A stretch of DNA of 64,000 nucleotides from Methylobacterium sp. 10 (GCF_000519085.1 NZ_KI912577.1:4768035-4832034); one strand, 5' to 3'; shown: positions 52,837-61,651, numbered from the stretch's first letter. Numbers and translations are program-made. Notes: generated by a model not told the origin, from the letters alone.

Positions 52837-53681
52837 CGACGCCCGGCTCCCTCGTGCGCGCGGGGCACGCCCGCCTGGGAAAGCTCCGCACCGGCCGGCC
52901 CGGTGCCGCGCAGGCGCGCCCCTACAAGCTGCGGCTGATCGATGCGGTGACGCTGGCGGCGGTGGGCCTCCTCGTGCTCAAGCTCGGTGCCATCGCCGTC
53001 GACGATCTCGGGCCGAGCCCGGCCTCGGCCGAAGCGCAGCTGCCGGACTTCGCGCGGGTCCTCGCCAAGGCCCGGACCAATTACGAACTGCCGGACCCGC
53101 AGACCACCGGCTCCGTGACGCCGAAGGAACCGGAAAAGCCCGCAGCCGAACCGGAGCCGCCCGCTCCGCGCCCCCCGCCCCCGGCCGAGCCCATGCCGGC
53201 CAGCGAGCGCGCCATCCTCGAAAAGCTCTCCGCCCGGCGCGACGCCCTCAGGCAGCGCGACGAGACCCTGAGCCTGCGCGAGCAGATGCTCGGGACCGCC
53301 GAGCGCAAGCTCGAAGAGGGCGTCAAGGATCTCAAGCGCAACGAGGACAGGCCCGACGGGGCCGGTGCGCAGCAGGCCGAGGCCGAGCGGACGGGCCTGA
53401 AGAACATCGTCACCATGTACGAGACGATGAAGCCGAAGGATGCCGCCCGCGTCTTCGATCGTCTCTCCCTCGACGTGCTGGTGCCCATCGTCCTGGCGAT
53501 GAATCCGCGCAAGATGGCCGACGTGCTGGCGCTGATGCAGTCGGAACCCGCCGAGAAGCTCACCGTGGCGCTGGCCAACCGCGCGCGCGGCCAGACCCCG
53601 ACGCAGCAACCCGTCGTCATGGGCCTCGGCCCCAACGAATTGCCGGCCATCGATCAGGGCGGTCAGGACAAGCGCCGCTGA
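52833..53681 (+). CDS. motE: MotE-family stator-associated protein (MgtE-N-like domain)
   Basis: A 282-residue protein: basic N terminus, one membrane helix (about 37-55, VTLAAVGLLVLKLGAIAV), a Pro-rich periplasmic linker (about 95-125), a coiled coil (about 130-180) and a C-terminal MgtE-N-like segment IVTMYETMKPKDAARVFDRLSLDVLVPIVLAMNPRKMADVLALM. This is the architecture of MotE, which in Sinorhizobium acts as a periplasmic chaperone for MotC. It is translationally coupled to the DUF6468 gene (ATGA overlap) and ends the operon. Confidence 0.82.
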   Translation: MTTPGSLVRAGHARLGKLRTGRPGAAQARPYKLRLIDAVTLAAVGLLVLKLGAIAVDDLGPSPASAEAQLPDFARVLAKARTNYELPDPQTTGSVTPKEPEKPAAEPEPPAPRPPPPAEPMPASERAILEKLSARRDALRQRDETLSLREQMLGTAERKLEEGVKDLKRNEDRPDGAGAQQAEAERTGLKNIVTMYETMKPKDAARVFDRLSLDVLVPIVLAMNPRKMADVLALMQSEPAEKLTVALANRARGQTPTQQPVVMGLGPNELPAIDQGGQDKRR

Positions 53682-53850
53682 ACAGGGCGTTCGCGCGTGG
53701 CGGACGGGGCCGGCGGGCGGATTCGGCAATGACGGGCGGGTCGGATTGCCGGTGGGCGACGAATCGCGATGCCGGCGGGTCCATTGCGCTCGCGGGCCGG
53801 GAGGGCTAGGCGGCAGGTCTGATTTCGTTCGAACGCCGGATGCCCGCTCG

Positions 53851-54528
53851 ATGCGTTGGAGACATGTTTTGCCCGTGGTCGGCGTGATGGCGTTCGCTGC
53901 GACGATCACCGCCTGGAACGGCGCCTCGGCGCAGGAGGCCGCGCCGGACCAGGACGCTCCGGCCGCCTCCGACGCGCCGGCGAAGCCCAAGCCGAAGCCG
54001 AGGCCGAAGCCCGTGCCGAAAGCTCCCGCCCCGGCTGCCGCTGCGCCCGCCGCCGCCTCTGCCCCGGCCAAGGCGGCCTGGCCGGAAGGCGCCAGCGCCC
54101 TGAGCGAGAGTTATGGCGACTGGAGCATCAATTGCTCCCGCGAGAACCAGGTCTCGATCTGTTCGGTGGTGCAGGCCCAGGGGTCGAAGCGCGAGAACCG
54201 CCGCGAATTCGCCATCGAGCTGAAGCCGCCCGCGAACGATCGCACCGATGGGCTGATCCTGATGCCGTTCGGGTTCCAGATCGAGGCGGGGGTGAGCTTC
54301 AAGATCGACGACGCGGTTCTCGGCAAGGGCGCCCCCTATTACACCTGCAGTTCGGAGGGCTGCCTCGTGCCGGTGAGCCTGCCGACGCTGGCCACCGATA
54401 CGATGAAGACCGCCAAGAACCTGCTCATCCTCGCCCCCAAGCAGGACGCCACCGAACCCACGACGATCACCGTGCCGCTCAACGGCTTCGGTGCCGCCCT
54501 CGCGAGGGCCAGCGCACTCTCGCACTGA
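53851..54528 (+). CDS. Invasion-associated locus B (IalB)-family secreted protein
   Basis: A 225-residue secreted protein. A signal peptide (about 1-28, cleaved at ASA) precedes a Pro/Lys/Ala-rich linker (about 40-75) and an IalB domain: YGDWSINCSRENQVSICSVVQAQ, LMPFGFQIEAGVSFKID and YTCSSEGCLVPV, whose four cysteines probably form two disulfides. IalB proteins were described in Bartonella as affecting erythrocyte entry, but they are widespread in free-living Alphaproteobacteria with unknown function. The ATG at 53851 is the one that yields a signal peptide. Confidence 0.85.
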   Translation: MRWRHVLPVVGVMAFAATITAWNGASAQEAAPDQDAPAASDAPAKPKPKPRPKPVPKAPAPAAAAPAAASAPAKAAWPEGASALSESYGDWSINCSRENQVSICSVVQAQGSKRENRREFAIELKPPANDRTDGLILMPFGFQIEAGVSFKIDDAVLGKGAPYYTCSSEGCLVPVSLPTLATDTMKTAKNLLILAPKQDATEPTTITVPLNGFGAALARASALSH

Positions 54529-54575
54529 CGGTCAACGGTCGGGCGAGGGGACAGACAGGTAGGAACACGCCATCC

Positions 54576-54950
54576 ATGAAGCAGATCTTGATCGCCTCGC
54601 TCCTGTTGGGAAGCCTGACGCTCCCCCTTACCGCCCAGCCCGCGCCGGATGCGGCCCCGCCGCCGGACACCAAGGAGGAGCGGCAGAAGAACAATGCCGC
54701 CAAGCTCGCCGGGCTGCTCCAGTTCGTCTCGGAATCCTGCCCCGAGTCGAAGCCGAACTACGAGACGTTCAAGACGGTGGTGCGGGGCCTCGGCATCGAG
54801 CCGGATGCCCTCGCGGGGGGGGAACTGATCCTGCGCGTCAAGGCCTATGCGGACGTCTACGGCAAGGACGTGCCGGCCAATTGCGCCAAGGCCGTCGCCA
54901 ATTTCGGTGACAGCGGCACTATCATTCCGGGGCTCGTCGTCAGGAAATGA
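54576..54950 (+). CDS. Small secreted protein of unknown function
   Basis: A 124-residue protein with a signal peptide (IASLLLGSLTLPLTA, cleaved near residue 20), a short Pro-rich spacer and a helical domain KLAGLLQFVSESCPESKPNYETFKTVVRGLGIEP ending with PANCAKAVANFGDSG. The two cysteines may form a disulfide across the domain. No family recognised. It follows the IalB-like gene after 47 bases on the same strand. Confidence 0.6.
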   Translation: MKQILIASLLLGSLTLPLTAQPAPDAAPPPDTKEERQKNNAAKLAGLLQFVSESCPESKPNYETFKTVVRGLGIEPDALAGGELILRVKAYADVYGKDVPANCAKAVANFGDSGTIIPGLVVRK

Positions 54951-55179
54951 GACCGTTCCGCGTCGCCCCGGCGAGCGGCAGTAGGGCACTCATGGCGGCC
55001 AATATGCGGTTGCCTGTTCAAGTCGGGGCGCCCTCTCGACTTGTATCGACGCGCCGAATTGACACCGATCGTCCTCCAAGGTGCGAACGCCACAAAATCG
55101 ATGAACGAGTTAATGGAAGCTTCATCGATCCTTGGTAGAATTGTGGGAGACAGCCTACGCCCTAATGGGGAGCAGTGGA

Positions 55180-56367
55180 ATGCCTACCATCGACGTAACT
55201 CTCGGCGCTGATTTCGACGAGAATGACACCGTCATAGTCTTTCCGCCGTTCCTCTTCAATAACGATCCGGCAGAAGATCTTGCGATTGTCTTCAATGCCG
55301 GTTTGAGCCGCTACGAGATCGAGGGCAGCGGCGGAAGAAGCGCCGGAGTCTATTACAACAACGGATCTGGAAGCGAAGATGCCACGCTGGAGACGGGCGG
55401 GTACTTCTTCGACTTCTCCGACCGCTCCGGAAGGGTGACGATCCAGGGTGGTGATTTCGCCGACGTCATCACGGGTGGGGCCGGCGTGAATACGCTCTCC
55501 GGCGGGGCCGGGAACGACACCCTGAACGGAGGCGCGGCCAACGACTACCTTGAGGGCGGGGAGGACGCCGACGTCATCTTCGGCAATGGGGGGTTCGATA
55601 CGGTCTCCTACGCGGGATCCTCGGCAGGCGTGACGGTCAATCTCGACACCGGCATCAACAGCGGGGGCGACGCGGAAGGCGATACGCTGACCGGGATCTC
55701 GCGGATCATCGGCAGCGCGCACGAGGACGTCCTCACCGGGGATGGCGCGGCCAACACGTTGATCGGCGGCAGCGTCTACGATTCCCTCTTCGGCGGGGGC
55801 GGCAACGATCGCCTCGTCGTGTCGGGGACACCCACGATCGTCGACGGGGGCACCGGCACGGACATCATGATCGTCACCGGTCCGTCCCTCTTCACGGACC
55901 AGACCTTCGAGAATATCGACAAGGTCTACGTTAGGAACAACGGATCGGCCGATTTCTCACTCGTCACCAGCGCCCAGGCCATCGTGTCGCAAAGCACGGC
56001 CGGCAACGCGGCGACCATCATCGGCTCGCAGGCCGGCGACCGGATCTATGGCGGAGGCGGAGCCGACATTCTCGTCGGCGGCGCGGGCAAGGACAAGATG
56101 TTCGCCGGCTCGGGCTCCGACGAATTCACCTACCTGGGCGATCTTCCCGGCGGGTTCGGCCGCGACAACATCTATCGGTTCGACGCGGCCCACGATCGGT
56201 TCAACCTGGAAGGGATCGTCGACAGCTTCGCCGAGGTGAACATCCGCTCGATCAACAAGAACCAGGATACCGAAATCACTTTCGCCACGAGCACCAACCC
56301 GGCCGACAAGATCATCCTGCACGACGTCCTGTCGACGGCCCTGACGGTGGACAACTTTCTGATCTAG
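55180..56367 (+). CDS. RTX-type calcium-binding secreted protein
   Basis: A 395-residue acidic protein with two blocks of RTX nonapeptides (GGxGxDxLx): about residues 100-150 (GGAGNDTLNGG, EGGEDADVIFG) and about 275-315 (GGGGADILVGGAGKDKM). The C-terminal part (FTYLGDLPGG to the end) looks like a serralysin-type C-terminal domain used as a type I secretion signal. There is no N-terminal signal peptide. I start at 55180, where GGGGAG lies seven bases upstream; in-frame starts at 55165 and 55132 exist. No transporter genes are nearby. No enzymatic domain is visible. Confidence 0.88.
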   Translation: MPTIDVTLGADFDENDTVIVFPPFLFNNDPAEDLAIVFNAGLSRYEIEGSGGRSAGVYYNNGSGSEDATLETGGYFFDFSDRSGRVTIQGGDFADVITGGAGVNTLSGGAGNDTLNGGAANDYLEGGEDADVIFGNGGFDTVSYAGSSAGVTVNLDTGINSGGDAEGDTLTGISRIIGSAHEDVLTGDGAANTLIGGSVYDSLFGGGGNDRLVVSGTPTIVDGGTGTDIMIVTGPSLFTDQTFENIDKVYVRNNGSADFSLVTSAQAIVSQSTAGNAATIIGSQAGDRIYGGGGADILVGGAGKDKMFAGSGSDEFTYLGDLPGGFGRDNIYRFDAAHDRFNLEGIVDSFAEVNIRSINKNQDTEITFATSTNPADKIILHDVLSTALTVDNFLI

Positions 56368-56504
56368 GCAGGCTTGGCGAAAGCGGTCGCCGGCTTTGCG
56401 TCCCAAAACCTGCGACACTTCAAGCGCAATCAGCCACTCACCGGATCGCGCCCCATCCCGTTTCCGTGCTCAGCCCCGCCCGAAGGGCCTGCCGTCGGCG
56501 GGCG

Positions 56505-56717
56505 TCACCGCTTCGGTGTCGCGGTGATGGACGCGTCCGGGCAGTTCGGCAGGATCGCTTTTCCGACCGTGTTGTTCGGATCGCAGGCGGGGACGGCGGG
56601 GGCTCCGCCATTCTCCGCCCGTTCGGTGCGAAGCGCCTCGAAATTCCATACACCGACCCAGATCACCGCGAGGATCGCGGCCAGACCCAGGATGACCAGG
56701 GGCATCAGGCGGCGCAT
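56505..56717 (-). CDS. 70-residue membrane protein, second gene of an overlapping pair
   Basis: The protein begins with a membrane helix (LMPLVILGLAAILAVIWVGVW) and has a periplasmic-looking tail with two cysteines (PACDPNNTVGKAILPNCPD), perhaps joined by a disulfide. The ATG shares its A with the stop TGA of the preceding mini-gene (TGATG), a strong coupling signal. I recognise no family. Confidence 0.55.
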   Translation of the reverse strand: MRRLMPLVILGLAAILAVIWVGVWNFEALRTERAENGGAPAVPACDPNNTVGKAILPNCPDASITATPKR

Positions 56718-56842
56718 CAGCGGGGCGCCGTCTGCTGGACGGGCGCGGTATGGGCCGTGTCGCCGTTGCGGACGAACGCGTACAGGATCCCGACCGCAAG
56801 GATCGCGACGACGGCGATGAGGACGGGGAAGTAACGGTGCAT
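56717..56842 (-). CDS. 41-residue membrane protein, first gene of an overlapping pair
   Basis: A very short frame (MHRYFPVLIAVVAILAVGIL at the start) with one helix (residues 6-24) and a polar tail. AGGAAGA is placed four to six bases before the ATG at 56842. It ends in the TGATG overlap with the next gene. The paired order, good ribosome-binding site and hydrophobicity argue for a real two-gene operon; similar small proteins serve as subunits of respiratory or transport complexes. Function unknown. Confidence 0.5.
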   Translation of the reverse strand: MHRYFPVLIAVVAILAVGILYAFVRNGDTAHTAPVQQTAPR

Positions 56843-56907
56843 GGGTCTTCCTGGTTGAGGGTAGCGCTATAACGACGGATACCGTGGGAACGGTTCAGCC
56901 CGGCGGA

Positions 56908-57351
56908 CTAGAAAGTTGCCACGAGGGCGACGCCCGCGATCATCAGCACACCGCCGGCGATCCGCCACAGGGTCGCCGGGTGGCGTTCGAAGCCGACCCA
57001 GCCGAAATGGTCGAGCAGGATCGAGGTGACGACGCCCGCCGTCACGAGCATTCCGAGGAACGGGGCCGCCCCGATCTGGCGGGCCACCATGAGCTGCGTC
57101 ACGACGATGCCGCCCCCGAGCACGCCGCCGAACCAGGCCCACCACGGTACGTCCAGGACCTGGGCGGCGGACGGCAGGGTCAGCTTGCCCGAGACGAGGC
57201 CGGCGACGGTGATGAAGGTAGCCGTCCCCGCGGCGACGACGAGGCCGCCGCTCAGGGATCCGCCGAGGCTCTTGGCCAAAGCGCCGTTCTGTCCCGCCTG
57301 TACGGCATTCGCGATGCCCGCGAGAAGAACGGCGCCGTACAGATACCACAT
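56908..57351 (-). CDS. DMT-superfamily small transporter, YdcZ/DUF606 type
   Basis: A 147-residue protein with five hydrophobic helices and the pattern of the DMT_YdcZ (DUF606) family: AVQAGQNGALAKSLGG in the first helix region and WWAWFGGVLGGGIVVTQLMVARQIGAAPFLGMLV in the middle. Half-size DMT transporters may dimerise; substrate unknown. GGAG lies about 12 bases before the ATG at 57351. It is upstream of the two mini-membrane genes on the same strand. Confidence 0.85.
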   Translation of the reverse strand: MWYLYGAVLLAGIANAVQAGQNGALAKSLGGSLSGGLVVAAGTATFITVAGLVSGKLTLPSAAQVLDVPWWAWFGGVLGGGIVVTQLMVARQIGAAPFLGMLVTAGVVTSILLDHFGWVGFERHPATLWRIAGGVLMIAGVALVATF

Positions 57352-57613
57352 CGGTGTCCGGCTCCGTCGATGAACGTCTTCATCTAGGGCGGCGACGGCC
57401 GGGGGTGGTGCGACATCTGCGGCCTGTCCGTTGCGGGGATGATTTCCCTGTGGTCGAGCGTTGACCCCATACCCTCCGCCCCGAGGGGGATTCTCCGACT
57501 TCGCCCCGTCCGGTTCGTGCCGGGCGGGGTCTTTACTGTCGAGGTCTTCATCGTCCGGGCATGGATATTTTGGGTCGCTCCGCCGTTGGTTCACCGGATC
57601 GACAGGAGAATTC

Positions 57614-57862
57614 ATGAAGACCTTGGCCCTCACGTTTTGCGCGCTCGCCGTCTCGACGCTCGCTCTCGCGCAGATGACGACCTCCGCCGATGCGCGGTCT
57701 CGCCATTCCAAACGCGGATTTGGAACGCATAGCCTCTCGAACAACACCGGCGGCCGGAGAGGTCGCGACAGTTCGGCGGCGGGCGGCAATTCCAGCCAGC
57801 CCTCACGCCGGTCCGGGGCCGGAAGCGCTGGCGGCGGCAGCGGCGGAACCGGCGGGATGTAG
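57614..57862 (+). CDS. Small secreted Ser/Gly/Arg-rich protein
   Basis: An 82-residue protein: signal peptide (LALTFCALAVSTLALA, cleavage near residue 19-26) followed by an unstructured tail of Ser, Arg, Asn and Gly (GGGSGGTGGM end). GGAGA is six bases before the ATG. No family recognised. Downstream lies a non-coding stretch with three hairpins, which might be its 3' untranslated region. Confidence 0.6.
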   Translation: MKTLALTFCALAVSTLALAQMTTSADARSRHSKRGFGTHSLSNNTGGRRGRDSSAAGGNSSQPSRRSGAGSAGGGSGGTGGM

Positions 57863-57952
57863 GCCGGAACCGCCTCCTCGGTCGCCGCGCGGCGTCGGAC
57901 GGGCCGGCCTTCTCTCGGCCCGCGACATCGCCGCGCGAGCCGCCTCGGCGGT

Positions 57953-58075
57953 GGACATGTCCGTTTCCCGATGTGGCAAATGTGGGATGTCACATGGTAA
58001 CGGTGAGACCTTCCTCCCAAGGAAGGTCCTTCTGAACACTTCCCCGCCCGGCGAAAGCCGGCGCGGGGTTTTTTT
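57953..58075 (+). ncRNA. Candidate small RNA with three hairpins and an intrinsic terminator (AbcR/alpha-r15-like?)
   Basis: Between the small secreted gene and the repeat-protein gene lie, in order: palindrome GGACATGTCC (57953-57962); hairpin 1 (57971-57978 with 57988-57995, eight pairs, one G-U); hairpin 2 (58007-58014 with 58021-58028, eight perfect pairs, loop TCCCAA); and a terminator hairpin with seven T. CTCCCA (58014-58019) is at the top of hairpin 2; as I recall, CUCCCA is the anti-Shine-Dalgarno-like loop motif of AbcR/alpha-r15 RNAs of Rhizobiales. A promoter is not evident, so a product of 3'-end processing is also possible. No open frame of merit covers it. Confidence 0.5.
58042..58075 (+). 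terminator. Strong intrinsic terminator
   Basis: A GC-rich stem of 11 pairs with one bulged base (58042-58068, CCCCGC/GCGGGG outer helix), a GAAA tetraloop and seven T (58069-58075). The T run is only on the plus strand, so it ends plus-strand RNA: either the small-RNA candidate or the transcript of the small secreted gene. Confidence 0.9.
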
Positions 58076-58258
58076 GATCGGGCATCGGCGGAAGACCGTC
58101 TTTCCGGGAGGGACCCAAGGCGCGCGCAGTTTCGAGACATCGCCGCGAGCGGGCGTTAGGCGGGCGTTAGCCTCGAAGGTGGAGACTCCCCGGCGGTGTA
58201 GCGTGTCGCGGGAATCGGTTTGGGATTCTCCGCGCAATCCGGTGTGGCGTGACCTGCG

Positions 58259-61200
58259 ATGGGAATGGGGGCCGAAATCGCGAGACGTCGGCGCCGGCTC
58301 ATGGCGGGCTTGGTCGCGACCTCGATCCTCGGCGGGACGCTGATCTCCGGCAGCGAGGCCGAGGCGGCCCGCCTCCTCACCCTGAAGGCGAACCAGATCG
58401 GGCGCTATGCCCGGATCGCCATGACTTTCGATTCGGCGGTTCCGGTGAAGGCCAGGATCTCCGGCCTCGTCCTGCTGGTGAATTTCGGTGAGCCCAGCAC
58501 GTCCGCGCCCGAAAAGATCGCGGGCGAGATCCCCGATTTCGTCACCATGGTCCGGCGGGACCCCGACGGGAGCGGCCTGCGCATCGCCCTGCAGAAGCCG
58601 TATCGCCTCAACGTCCAGACGGCGGGCGAACACGTCTTCGTGGACCTGCTGCCCGAAGACTGGTCCGGGCTCCCTCCTCCGCTGCCGCCCGAGATCGTGG
58701 CCGAACTCGTCCGCCGGGCGCAGATCGCGGAAGCCGCCATGCGTGCGGCCAAGCCCGTCGTCGAACCGAAGCGCCTGCCCCTCGAACTCTCGCGCCTGCC
58801 GACCCTGACCCGGCTCAGCCTGCGGCTCCCACCGGACACGACCGCGCGGTTCGACGAGGCCGGATTGGCGACGCGGCTGACGATTCCCGGCGCCTGGCGC
58901 ATCGACGACCTCGCGCCCCGTGGGCGCACGAAGCCCGCCATCGAGGCTCTGTCCGTCGAGAACGACGGTGACGGCGCACGCCTGCTTGTGACGCCCGCCG
59001 CCGGCTACGAGATCCGGACCGGACGGGACGAGGACGGCGTGACGCTGGACGTCGTCCGCAAGGCCGCGCCCCCGGATGCCAAAGCTGCGGACGTCAAGCC
59101 ATCCGCGGCGGACGTGAAGGCCGCGGCGGGAGACGCATCGTCCAAACCCGCGACGGCGCCGGTGAGCGCCGCGCAGGCCAAACCGGCCGGCATTTCGGCG
59201 CCCACGGTCCCGCAGAAGACCATCGTCCTGCGCCCGGCAGGACCCGGCCTCGCCTTTCCGTTCCAACGCCAGCCGGCGGCGGCCCTGTTCGAGCGGGCCG
59301 GCATCGCCACCCTGGTGTTCGAGACGCCCGATACGGTCGCCGTCCCCCCCGGAGACCCGGTCTTCGATCTCGTCAGCCAGCCCCGGCGGCAGGGTGCCTT
59401 CGTCTCCTTGAGCTTCAAGGTACCCCGCGAGCGGCTCCTCGATCTCGTCCCCATCGGCGATGCGGATGCGCCCACCGGATGGGAACTCGTCGCCGGCGAG
59501 AACCTGTCGGCCAGCGAAGCGCTGTCCGCGATCCGCAACACGGAGGCCAGCGGGCGCATCGGTATCGGCATCCGCCTGCCCCATCCCGGCGGGGCGACCT
59601 GGATCGAGCGGGGCGGCGAGCGGATCGGCGTGGTGACCGGCTATGGGCCGAAGCCCGCCGGCATCCCCAAGCGGCAGGTCTTCGTGGATTTCGAGCTCCT
59701 GCCCAGTCGGCAGGGCGTGGCCGTCCTCGCCAAGGCCGACGATCTTCTGGTGCGGCCGGACATGGATGGCGTCGTCATCGCCCGCGAAGGCGGCATGGCC
59801 GTCTCCGGGGTCGCGCGCCCGGCCGAACCGGCCCTCGCCGCCGTGAGCGATCTCGCCATCGAACGCCAGCCCTGGGACGCGGCGAGGAGCGGCAATATCG
59901 GCGAGACCCTGCGCGAGCAACTGGACGCGGTGGTCGACGCGCCGAGGCCGGCGCGAGGGCCGCTCAGGCTGGCCCTGGCACGGAGCATGCTCGCCAACGG
60001 CCTCGGCGTGGAAGCCCTCGGCGTTCTCCAGGTGGCGGCCGCCGAAGATCCGGTGATGGCCGGACAGCGGGAACTCGCGATCCTCACCGCCGTGGTGAAC
60101 GCGCAGATGGGCCGCTACGCCGATGCGCGGAAGGCGCTCGACACCGAATTCCTGCGGGCCGACCCGGAGGCGCGTCTGTGGAAGGGCTATCTCGATGCCA
60201 GGGCGGGGCGCTGGGCCATCGCCGATACGGCGTTCCGGGACACGGCCGGCATCATCGAGCGCTATCCCGACGACCTCCAGGGTCGGCTTCGCTCGGCCGC
60301 GGCGGAGGCCGCCATCGAGACCGGTGATTGGGCCACGGCCTCTCAGCAGATCGCCACCGCGATGGCGCGCGCGGCCGAGCGTCCGGTCGCCGACCGGCTG
60401 GCTTTCCTGCGCGCGCGGATCGACGAGGTGACGGGCCAGACGAGCGCGGCGCTCGACACCTATCAGCGGTTGTCCGACACCGCGGACCGGCCGATCGCCG
60501 CCGCGGCGACCCTGCGCGGTACGATCCTCGCCCATGCCCTCGGCAAGATGCCGGTGGCCGAGGCCATCGAACGGCTCGAAACGCTCCTCCTCACCTGGCA
60601 TGGCGACGAGATCGAACTGAGGACGATCGCGGGGCTCTCCAAGCTGAACGTGGAAGCCGGGCGCTGGCGCCAGGCTTTCGCCGCCTCGCGCAAGGCGGAT
60701 GCGCTGGCACCCGGGTCGCCGATCAGCCGCGAGGTCCATGACAGCGCCCAGGACCTGTTCGACGACCTCTTCCTCAGCGAGAAGGGGGCGCGGATGTCCG
60801 GCGTGGAGGCGCTGGCGCTGTATTTCGATTTCAAGGACTTCGCGCCGATCGGCCGCCGTGGCGACGAAATCGTGCGCCGGCTCGCCGACAAGCTGGTGGA
60901 ACTCGACCTGCTCGATTCGGCCGGGGAACTGCTCCAGCATCAGGTCGATCACCGGCTGTCCGGCCCGGCCCGCTCCAGCGTCGCCGCGCGGCTGGCGACC
61001 ATCTGGATGATGGACGAGAAGCCCCTTCAGGCTCTCCGGGTCATCGACGCCACCTACCTGCCCGAACTGCCCGAGGATCTGCGCCGCGCCCGTGCGCTCA
61101 TCCGGGCGCGCGCGCTCTCCGACCTGTCGCGCACGGATCTCGCCCTGGAGACCATCGAGGCGGAGACCGGCGCCGACGCGGATCGGCTGCGCGCGGACAT

Positions 61201-61651
61201 TCTCTGGAGCGGCCGCCGCTGGCGCGAGGCGGGCGAGGCGCACGAGGCCATGGTCGGCGAGGCATGGCGCCTGCGCAAACCCCTCGACGACGCCATGCGC
61301 TCGGACATCATCCGCTCGGCCATCGCCTACGGCCTGTCGAACGAATCCCTCGGGCTGGAGCGCCTGAGGGCGAAGTTCGCCGAACCCATGGCCGAGAGCG
61401 TCGACGCCCGCACCTTCGCCCTGCTCACCCAGCCGAACGCGGTGCGGAGCCAGGCCTTCCGCGAAGTCGCGCAGCGAGCCAGCAAGGCGGAGACGCTCCA
61501 GGCTTTCCTGAAGGAGTATCGCAAGCGTTACCCGGAGATGTCGGTGCCGCAGCCGGCCAAGACCCAGGGCGCGCAGGTCGAAGGCGCGCAGGTCGAAGGG
61601 TCGCAGGTCGAGGCGAAGGCGGGCGAGGCACCGCCCTTACCCAAGGGCTGA
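58259..61651 (+). CDS. Large periplasmic TPR-like repeat protein of the flagellar locus
   Basis: An 1130-residue protein. An N-terminal membrane or signal segment (about 14-36, LMAGLVATSILGGTLISGSEAEA) is followed by a beta-rich region (about 38-265, RYARIAMTFDS resembling AMIN-type domains), a low-complexity Ala/Lys/Asp linker (about 268-310), a second beta-rich region (about 315-535), and a long helical-repeat region (about 555-1090) with TPR-like pairs (GRYADARKALDTEFLRADPEARLWKG). The C terminus has three AQVEG-type repeats. In related genomes a comparable protein lies next to motE, so a motor or stator role is plausible but inferred. Confidence 0.8.
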   Translation: MGMGAEIARRRRRLMAGLVATSILGGTLISGSEAEAARLLTLKANQIGRYARIAMTFDSAVPVKARISGLVLLVNFGEPSTSAPEKIAGEIPDFVTMVRRDPDGSGLRIALQKPYRLNVQTAGEHVFVDLLPEDWSGLPPPLPPEIVAELVRRAQIAEAAMRAAKPVVEPKRLPLELSRLPTLTRLSLRLPPDTTARFDEAGLATRLTIPGAWRIDDLAPRGRTKPAIEALSVENDGDGARLLVTPAAGYEIRTGRDEDGVTLDVVRKAAPPDAKAADVKPSAADVKAAAGDASSKPATAPVSAAQAKPAGISAPTVPQKTIVLRPAGPGLAFPFQRQPAAALFERAGIATLVFETPDTVAVPPGDPVFDLVSQPRRQGAFVSLSFKVPRERLLDLVPIGDADAPTGWELVAGENLSASEALSAIRNTEASGRIGIGIRLPHPGGATWIERGGERIGVVTGYGPKPAGIPKRQVFVDFELLPSRQGVAVLAKADDLLVRPDMDGVVIAREGGMAVSGVARPAEPALAAVSDLAIERQPWDAARSGNIGETLREQLDAVVDAPRPARGPLRLALARSMLANGLGVEALGVLQVAAAEDPVMAGQRELAILTAVVNAQMGRYADARKALDTEFLRADPEARLWKGYLDARAGRWAIADTAFRDTAGIIERYPDDLQGRLRSAAAEAAIETGDWATASQQIATAMARAAERPVADRLAFLRARIDEVTGQTSAALDTYQRLSDTADRPIAAAATLRGTILAHALGKMPVAEAIERLETLLLTWHGDEIELRTIAGLSKLNVEAGRWRQAFAASRKADALAPGSPISREVHDSAQDLFDDLFLSEKGARMSGVEALALYFDFKDFAPIGRRGDEIVRRLADKLVELDLLDSAGELLQHQVDHRLSGPARSSVAARLATIWMMDEKPLQALRVIDATYLPELPEDLRRARALIRARALSDLSRTDLALETIEAETGADADRLRADILWSGRRWREAGEAHEAMVGEAWRLRKPLDDAMRSDIIRSAIAYGLSNESLGLERLRAKFAEPMAESVDARTFALLTQPNAVRSQAFREVAQRASKAETLQAFLKEYRKRYPEMSVPQPAKTQGAQVEGAQVEGSQVEAKAGEAPPLPKG
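61571..61615 (+). repeat. Three 15-bp tandem repeats at the 3' end of the repeat-protein gene
   Basis: Copies at 61571-61585, 61586-61600 and 61601-61615 with unit GCGCAGGTCGAAGGC; the third copy has diverged at several bases. They encode AQVEG, AQVEG, SQVEA. The near-identity suggests recent slippage. Confidence 0.8.

Noticed and set aside
57803..61243. Open frame of 1146 codons on the minus strand
   Set aside because: It is antisense to the well-supported repeat-protein gene and has the Arg/Gly/Asp-rich composition of a shadow frame in high-GC DNA; no ribosome-binding site or family motif.
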